Source: Spirochaetaceae bacterium (GTDB lineage: Bacteria; Spirochaetota; Spirochaetia; B11-G9). From it: DNA of 11,104 nt. Positions 6,915-11,104 of the stretch are shown here, piece after piece (the stretch's first letter is position 1; the number at the start of each line of letters is the position of its first letter). The DNA is taken from the NCBI GenBank assembly GCA_030643345.1, contig DAOWMA010000027.1:1-11104 (forward strand), written 5' to 3'. The position numbers were made by a program, and so were the translations under genes. The notes under the pieces were generated by a model. The model searched no databases and was not told the origin of the DNA. It saw only the letters and a list, made by a program, of their open reading frames with translations.

Positions 6915-7089
6915 TACTACCTCTCTTTGTAACGGTAATAATAGATTGCATAAAAGTCAAGATAGTTTACTATAATACTAAGCTTTATTCCAAACCACCT
7001 ATCTGCATATTTTCAGGATATTCAACAGTGTACGAGAAAGGTATTTTAATTGTTTCCCCGGATTTGGCATTATGCAAAGAATCCAATGA
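6915..7089 (-). other. Gap upstream of copA; holds an in-frame 34-codon open stretch
   Basis: On the minus strand the frame of the upstream metalloenzyme gene stays open for 34 sense codons after its TGA (7092-7090), down to a TAA at 6987-6985. Its inferred peptide ends TVEYPENMQIGGLE. There is no internal ATG except near the end, and no Shine-Dalgarno for an independent start. The remaining 70 bases before copA hold a short dyad, ATAGT-TT-ACTAT (6962-6973), and a TTGACT (6962-6957) without a well-spaced -10. No terminator follows the metalloenzyme gene, so read-through into copA is possible. Confidence 0.4.
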
Positions 7090-7980
7090 TCAGGAAAAAT
7101 ACTCTAATACCCAGGGGTAAATATCTACAAGGCTGTGAATTGAATCAGCAAAACTTCTTGATTCTTTTCTATTTTTTGTTAAAAGTATGGCAGGAACATC
7201 ATTAGAGGTATGATCTCCTGTAGATAAATCTTCTGCATTCCCATGATCACTTATTATTAAAATAGATGCTTCCTTATCTATTCCCGCCCATATAGTTTCT
7301 GTAAAACGGTTAAGAATATCGACACAACTAGCTATAAACAACTTATCACGTTTATGACCGTAAAGATCTGTTATAAAATATTCAAAAAAAACAAACTGGG
7401 TCTCCTTCATTATATTTAAAAGATTCCCTGCAGCAACCTCAGGTGAAATCTCTTCAATATCATATCCCCTTTCCCGAATAAGTCTGTTAGTAATATCAGC
7501 AAAAACAGCCCGATTTTGCTGATAATCAGAAAAATAGCGAAAGGGTACTCCCGAAGCTTTTATAGTCAGGGTAGAAACAGGAAAGGCATTTCGTCTTCTG
7601 GCAGCTCTTTTCTGGAAGAATTCATTTGAATACATATTTGCAGATGTAACACTGATTCCCCGGGCAGCCAAACTTTTCATTAAACTTTGTTTCTCTATTA
7701 ACTCCACCAGTTTTTCATTAGGCAGTGCTGTAAGATGGTAACCAAGATATTCCGATGCATTTATACCTGTAAATATTGTTGCCTGACCTGTTGCAGACTG
7801 GGGAATACCCGGAACATCCAATGTTGCATCTGCAGAACAAATAACCCCTGAATCAAAAAAATCAGGCTGATTACCTGCTATAAGCTTCTTACCTGTAATT
7901 TTTGTAAATAAATGTGAGACAGGACTCTCTTTCTGGCATAAGCCAATTCCATCAATAAAAAATAAAAACAGCTTTTTCAT
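7090..7980 (-). CDS. Metalloenzyme of the phosphoglycerate mutase / phosphopentomutase superfamily, substrate unknown
   Basis: The 296-residue protein has the alkaline-phosphatase-like metalloenzyme fold shared by cofactor-independent phosphoglycerate mutase and phosphopentomutase. Visible two-metal site elements are D10 in FIDGIG, a probable nucleophile T64 in PQSATGQ, D205 and H209 in TDLYGHK, D245/H246 in ISDHGN, and H257 in TGDHTS. At 296 residues it lacks the large inserted domain of true iPGM (over 500 residues) and is shorter than phosphopentomutase (around 390). It belongs with the short 'metalloenzyme domain' proteins of unverified activity. No signal peptide is seen, so it is probably cytoplasmic. 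There is no Shine-Dalgarno before the ATG, and a candidate -10 lies very close, suggesting a near-leaderless mRNA. It diverges from the riboflavin operon, with copA next downstream. A phosphomutase or phosphohydrolase role is inferred from motifs only. Confidence 0.8.
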   Translation of the reverse strand: MKKLFLFFIDGIGLCQKESPVSHLFTKITGKKLIAGNQPDFFDSGVICSADATLDVPGIPQSATGQATIFTGINASEYLGYHLTALPNEKLVELIEKQSLMKSLAARGISVTSANMYSNEFFQKRAARRRNAFPVSTLTIKASGVPFRYFSDYQQNRAVFADITNRLIRERGYDIEEISPEVAAGNLLNIMKETQFVFFEYFITDLYGHKRDKLFIASCVDILNRFTETIWAGIDKEASILIISDHGNAEDLSTGDHTSNDVPAILLTKNRKESRSFADSIHSLVDIYPWVLEYFS

Positions 7981-7990
7981 TACATATAAA

Positions 7991-8017
7991 AGTATAGTTA
8001 TTTTGCAATATTGGCAA
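7991..8017 (-). promoter_or_regulatory. Candidate promoter of the metalloenzyme gene, very short leader
   Basis: On the minus strand TTGCCA (8017-8012) and TATACT (7996-7991) form a possible -35/-10 pair with a short 15-base spacer. The start would be near 7984, only about four bases before the ATG at 7980. This would explain the missing ribosome binding site. Confidence 0.35.
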
Positions 8018-8022
8018 CTCTC

Positions 8023-8051
8023 TTGACATCATTCCTGTTTGCTCCTATATT
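8023..8051 (+). promoter_or_regulatory. Near-consensus promoter of the riboflavin transport operon
   Basis: A perfect -35 TTGACA (8023-8028) is followed after exactly 17 bases by a -10 TATATT (8046-8051), giving a start near 8058. That is three bases before the first base-paired stem of the FMN riboswitch. The strong promoter implies that control is mainly by the riboswitch. Confidence 0.8.
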
Positions 8052-8060
8052 TTAAATACA

Positions 8061-8183
8061 ATTTCTTCGAGGGAGGGACATGATGTCCCGACCGGCGGTA
8101 AAAGTCCGCAATCCTGATTAATCTTCAGGGTGAATCGGTGTAATTCCGGTACCGACAGTGCAAGTCTGGATGGGAGAAGAAAT
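8061..8183 (+). promoter_or_regulatory. FMN riboswitch (RFN element) aptamer
   Basis: The leader carries the conserved RFN blocks: GGGA..TCCCGACCGGCGGT, AGTCCGC, CCGACAGTG and GTCTGGATGGGAGAAGA. Stems can be drawn throughout. P1 is 8061-8068 with 8176-8183 (8 pairs). The next stem is GGGACA/TGTCCC (8075-8080 with 8084-8089). Then come GCGG/CCGC (8095-8098 with 8106-8109), a variable hairpin CCTGA/TCAGG (8113-8117 with 8125-8129), and TCGGT/ACCGA (8135-8139 with 8151-8155). Such aptamers bind flavin mononucleotide and control riboflavin synthesis or uptake genes. Here it precedes an uptake operon. Confidence 0.95.
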
Positions 8184-8208
8184 GTTCCAGTACCGGAACT
8201 GTTTTGTT
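8184..8208 (+). terminator. Riboswitch expression platform: weak intrinsic terminator
   Basis: Directly after the aptamer, GTTCC (8184-8188) and GGAAC (8195-8199) form a 5-bp hairpin with a six-base loop, followed by TGTTTTGTT. Its 3' half (GTACCGGAA, 8190-8198) is exactly complementary to TTCCGGTAC inside the aptamer (8144-8152). That gives a mutually exclusive antiterminator. The short stem makes it a weak terminator by itself, so control of translation is an alternative. Confidence 0.5.
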
Positions 8209-8257
8209 ACGCTCTCCCAGTGCTTGTACTCTCTTGATTATACAGGAGGAGGCCAAA

Positions 8258-9310
8258 ATGGCTAACAAATCAGTTTTTTATTCTATTCTAATTATCATTC
8301 TCATCGCTTTCACTCTATCAGGGTGTACAAAGGAAAAAAGTAAGACTACAGAGGTATCAGATACATATTCAGTAGCAGTTTTTGTTCCAGGTGTTATTGC
8401 CGGAAGCCCCACATACGAAATGATGGCTAATGGCGCGCAAAAAGCTATTGATGAAGCAGACAATGGGTCAATTAAAATTATTGAAGGTGGTTATAACCAG
8501 GGAGAGTGGCTTGAAAAAATAACTGTTCTTGCATCTTCCAAAGAGTATGACCTTATTGTTTCAACCAACCCGGCGATGCCTGCCATTTGTGATGAAGTAT
8601 CAAAACAGTTTCCGGATCAAAAGTTCTTTCTACTGGACGGATTTCTTGAGGGAAACAAAAGTATCTACACATTCAGATATAATCAGATGGAACAGGGCTT
8701 TCTAAGCGGATATTTTGCAGGACTTGTTACTTCCAGCAAGATGGACGGAGCAAACAGTGACCTCAAAATTGGACTCATTGCCGGACAGGAATATCCGGAT
8801 ATGATGCAGGCAATTTTACCAGGATTTTCAACAGGTGCGGAATATGCCAACAGTTCAATTACTGTAGATTTTAGAGTAGTAGGGAACTGGTACGATGCTG
8901 AGAAAGCAAGGTCCCTGGCAGTAAGCATGTATAACAGCGGTGTCGATATTATTCTGACCATTGCAGGAGGAGCAAACCAGGGAGTTATTACTGCAGGCAG
9001 GAACATGGGAAAATATGTATTGATGTATGATGTCAGCAGTTACGATGATGCTCCAGGCGTTATAATCGGATCTACAGTTATTAGACAGGAACGTGCAGCA
9101 TACGAGAAAATCAAACTGGCCATTACGGACAGAATGGAATTTGGAACTGCCGAAATAGCCACTGTCAAAGGTGGTTGGGTAACCTTTGATAACAAACACC
9201 CACTCTATCTGAAGAATATTCCACAGGAAATCCAGAAAAGAGAGAGTACTATTATTAATCAAATAGCCTCTGGTGATATTACTCTGAAAATGCCTGTAAA
9301 CCAGGAATAA
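8258..9310 (+). CDS. rfuA: Riboflavin-binding lipoprotein of an ABC importer (BMP family)
   Basis: The 350-residue protein is the substrate-binding lipoprotein of an ABC importer, anchored in the membrane on the periplasmic side. Residues 1-22 are a lipoprotein signal: a short Lys-containing start, a hydrophobic core and the lipobox LSGC, with C23 as lipidated Cys. The mature part has the two-lobed BMP/PnrA-type fold: SVAVFVPGVIAGSP (38-51), an NGAQKAIDEA helix, DLIVSTNPAM (98-107), KIGLIAGQEYP (170-180), and DIILTIAGGANQGV (230-243). BMP proteins bind nucleosides or, in the case of Treponema RfuA, riboflavin. The FMN riboswitch in front strongly favours riboflavin. I chose ATG 8258 because AGGAGGAGG lies 5-6 bases upstream and the signal peptide then starts properly; an upstream TTG at 8204 lies in the riboswitch leader. 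The stop is six bases before rfuB. Confidence 0.88.
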   Translation: MANKSVFYSILIIILIAFTLSGCTKEKSKTTEVSDTYSVAVFVPGVIAGSPTYEMMANGAQKAIDEADNGSIKIIEGGYNQGEWLEKITVLASSKEYDLIVSTNPAMPAICDEVSKQFPDQKFFLLDGFLEGNKSIYTFRYNQMEQGFLSGYFAGLVTSSKMDGANSDLKIGLIAGQEYPDMMQAILPGFSTGAEYANSSITVDFRVVGNWYDAEKARSLAVSMYNSGVDIILTIAGGANQGVITAGRNMGKYVLMYDVSSYDDAPGVIIGSTVIRQERAAYEKIKLAITDRMEFGTAEIATVKGGWVTFDNKHPLYLKNIPQEIQKRESTIINQIASGDITLKMPVNQE

Positions 9311-9316
9311 TTATAG

Positions 9317-10819
9317 ATGACTGAAGTTCTGCTGAGTATGAGAGAAATTACAAAAACTTTCAAAGAAAACAGTGTAAAAGCTGTTAACTCAGCAGATCTT
9401 ACAGTGGGTTTCAGTGAAATACATGCCATAATTGGTGAAAACGGTGCAGGGAAATCAACACTAATGCACATACTCGCAGGGGAAATTCCTCCTGATACAG
9501 GTTCAATTATGTTTGGAGGCAGAAAAGTTTACTTTAATCTACCATCAGATGCACTTAGAGCAGGGATTGGTATGCTGCATCAGCACCTTCAGCTTATTCC
9601 AGAACTCACCGTTTTGGAAAATATTATTCTGGGATCTGAACCTTCCTCTAAATTTGGTATAATAGATCGAAATAAAGCCCTTGAACGGGTTAATGATCTT
9701 TGCAATAATTTTGATATAAAGGTAGATCCTGACAAAACTGTAAATTCTCTTAATGCAGATGAAAAACAAAAAACCGCTTTGTTGTCTATTCTTTTTCATA
9801 ATATAAGATTACTTATCCTGGATGAACCCACAACATTTTTCAGCGAAACAAAGAAAGATACCGTACACAAACTTATCAGAAAGCTGAAAAGTATGGGCAA
9901 ATCTATTATTATTATAACTCACAAACTGAAGGAGGCAGTGGCAATTGCTGATAAGATTACAATCATGAAAGCCGGCGAAACTGTATCCCATATTAATAGT
10001 TCAGAGACTAACACAGATCAGTTATCCGCACTTATCTTAGGAGAGGCAGGAAACCTGCCGTTTACGAGAAAAAAGACACACCATGGAAGAACTATTCTGG
10101 AAGCCCGGGACCTTACATTCGAAAGAGATGGAAATAATCTCCTTAATATTGACTTTACAATAAGAGAAAAAGAAATCCTTGTTGTAACAGGAATAAGAGA
10201 AAATGGGCTGGAAATACTTGAACAGCTTTTATCCGGGCATCTAAAACCAACATCCGGAGATCTTCTATATAAAAATCAAGTTCTTAAAACTGATAAACAT
10301 TATTTAAGAGCGATAAAAGCAGGATATATTCCTTCGGATAGAATAAAGACCGGAACAAGTATAAAATCTTCAATTTCTGACAACATAATACTGCTTAAGT
10401 ATAAAGCCTTTGTTAAATGGGGAATTTTAAACACGAAAATGATTGTTGATTATAGTACAGACCTAATAAAAGAATATGGGATAATGGGAAAACCAGGGCA
10501 ACTTATGTCGACTCTGTCAGGTGGGAATATTCAAAGAGTAATGATCGCCAGAGAGATGGAAGCAAATCCGAATCTTTTTATCTTTGCCGAACCTTCGAAG
10601 GGTCTGGATATCAAATCGAAAGGAGCCATTTATGAAAGGATATGCAGACTTAAAGAGAAAGGCGCAGGAATACTTATTATAAGCTCCGATATTGAAGAAG
10701 CCCTGATGATTGCAGATAGAATTATAATAATGTATACAGGGAAAGTAGCTGCTTCTATCGAGAATAAAAATATCACCAGAGCATACATAGGAAAGATAAT
10801 GCTTGGGTTGAACAAATGA
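9317..10819 (+). CDS. rfuB: Riboflavin ABC importer ATPase with two nucleotide-binding domains
   Basis: The 500-residue cytoplasmic ATPase drives the importer and has the fused double-NBD design of the RbsA/YufO group. NBD1 has an intact Walker A GENGAGKST (40-48), Q-loop Q89, Walker B LLILDE (165-170) and H202. Its signature is degenerate, LNADEKQK at 145-152. NBD2 lacks the Lys-Ser/Thr of Walker A (GIRENGLEIL, 292-301) but keeps a perfect LSGGN signature (400-404) and an FIFAEP Walker B (421-426). Ser457 stands in the H-loop His position. Thus only the composite site formed by NBD1 Walker A and NBD2 signature should hydrolyse ATP, as is common in this group. The ATG lies six bases after the rfuA stop, with AGGAA overlapping the end of rfuA, suggesting translational coupling. 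Its own stop overlaps the rfuC start. Confidence 0.9.
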   Translation: MTEVLLSMREITKTFKENSVKAVNSADLTVGFSEIHAIIGENGAGKSTLMHILAGEIPPDTGSIMFGGRKVYFNLPSDALRAGIGMLHQHLQLIPELTVLENIILGSEPSSKFGIIDRNKALERVNDLCNNFDIKVDPDKTVNSLNADEKQKTALLSILFHNIRLLILDEPTTFFSETKKDTVHKLIRKLKSMGKSIIIITHKLKEAVAIADKITIMKAGETVSHINSSETNTDQLSALILGEAGNLPFTRKKTHHGRTILEARDLTFERDGNNLLNIDFTIREKEILVVTGIRENGLEILEQLLSGHLKPTSGDLLYKNQVLKTDKHYLRAIKAGYIPSDRIKTGTSIKSSISDNIILLKYKAFVKWGILNTKMIVDYSTDLIKEYGIMGKPGQLMSTLSGGNIQRVMIAREMEANPNLFIFAEPSKGLDIKSKGAIYERICRLKEKGAGILIISSDIEEALMIADRIIIMYTGKVAASIENKNITRAYIGKIMLGLNK

Positions 10820-11104
10820 ATCATAAAACTGGCAGGAGTTCATTCAAATCAACAGCAGTCGCTCTGATATCTGCTGTCATTTTAACGGTAGCTTTGCTCT
10901 CTATATCAAGCGATAACCCATTGCAGTCAATATCATTCTTTTTCACAGGACCTTTAAGAAACATATATAACCTCGGCAATATGCTGGACAAGGCAGGACT
11001 TCTAATTCTTGCCGGTCTGGGAATGAGTATTGCTTTCAGGGCAGGAGTTTTTAATCTGGGAGGAGAGGGCCAGGTATATGCAGGAGCAATGGCTGCAGTC
11101 CTTG
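10816..11104 (+). CDS. rfuC: Riboflavin ABC importer permease, N-terminal part
   Basis: The ATG at 10816 overlaps the rfuB stop in an ATGA junction, so translation is coupled. The 96 visible residues belong to the BPD_transp_2 permease family, which forms the membrane channel of BMP-type importers. A first membrane helix spans about residues 13-30. A loop of about 30 residues containing FTGPLRNIYNLGNML follows. The next helix begins near residue 62, and the highly characteristic FNLGGEGQ motif is at about 78-85, where such permeases contact their partners. The frame is open to the window edge. A second permease (rfuD) would be expected just beyond it. Confidence 0.9.
   Translation, partial: MNHKTGRSSFKSTAVALISAVILTVALLSISSDNPLQSISFFFTGPLRNIYNLGNMLDKAGLLILAGLGMSIAFRAGVFNLGGEGQVYAGAMAAVL

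Noticed and set aside
6955..7000. Copper-responsive operator (CueR/CopY/CsoR type) upstream of copA.
   Set aside because: There is a small ATAGT-TT-ACTAT dyad and a TTGACT, but no -10 at 17-20 bases and no match to the operator patterns I know for these regulators.
7064..7092. Selenocysteine insertion element after the TGA.
   Set aside because: A modest stem exists, but the loop lacks features I could call diagnostic. TGA also ends copA and rfuB as an ordinary stop, and this enzyme family is not known to me as a selenoprotein.
8204..8257. Possible 18-codon upstream extension of rfuA starting at a TTG.
   Set aside because: It lies in the riboswitch expression platform, has no ribosome binding site, and would put a non-signal-like segment before the lipoprotein signal. 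ATG 8258 has AGGAGGAGG at good spacing.

Overview
The window most likely comes from a spirochaete with a moderately AT-rich genome, probably a free-living relative of Spirochaeta or Treponema. Two things point there. One is an FMN riboswitch followed by a BMP-type lipoprotein, a double-NBD ATPase and a permease, the layout of the RfuABCD riboflavin importer described in Treponema pallidum. The other is the uncharacterised TIGR03545/TIGR03546 gene pair, a rare pair restricted to bacteria with outer membranes. No taxon was verified by search.

Left part (1-4178, all minus strand): at the left edge is the first 10 codons of a probable ribbon-helix-helix/VapB-type antitoxin. It has a strong promoter whose spacer is an 18-bp palindrome and which would give a leaderless mRNA. 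Next comes the TIGR03546-TIGR03545 pair (a DUF2062-like membrane protein followed by an AsmA-like anchored protein). Upstream of the pair is an RhlE-type DEAD-box RNA helicase. Its read-through transcripts would carry an anti-Shine-Dalgarno hairpin in front of TIGR03546.

Middle (4179-6914): a cold-shock protein gene (plus strand) diverges from the helicase across about 210 bp, forming an apparent RNA-remodelling or cold-shock locus. It converges on a Cu+ P1B-ATPase, CopA (minus strand), and the two share a strong bidirectional terminator hairpin.

Right part (6915-11104): a metalloenzyme of the phosphoglycerate mutase/phosphopentomutase superfamily lies on the minus strand. After its stop codon there is an in-frame 34-codon open stretch. 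A divergent, near-consensus promoter reads rightward into the FMN riboswitch and then rfuA, rfuB and the start of rfuC, which are tightly spaced or overlapping. The riboswitch would shut off riboflavin uptake when FMN is plentiful. A nine-base exact complement between the aptamer and the leader gives a concrete switching model.

There are no rRNA or tRNA genes, CRISPR arrays or insertion sequences in the window. The most original material is the TIGR03545/03546 pair of unknown function, the riboswitch expression platform, the leaderless antitoxin promoter and the odd 3' extension of the metalloenzyme gene.
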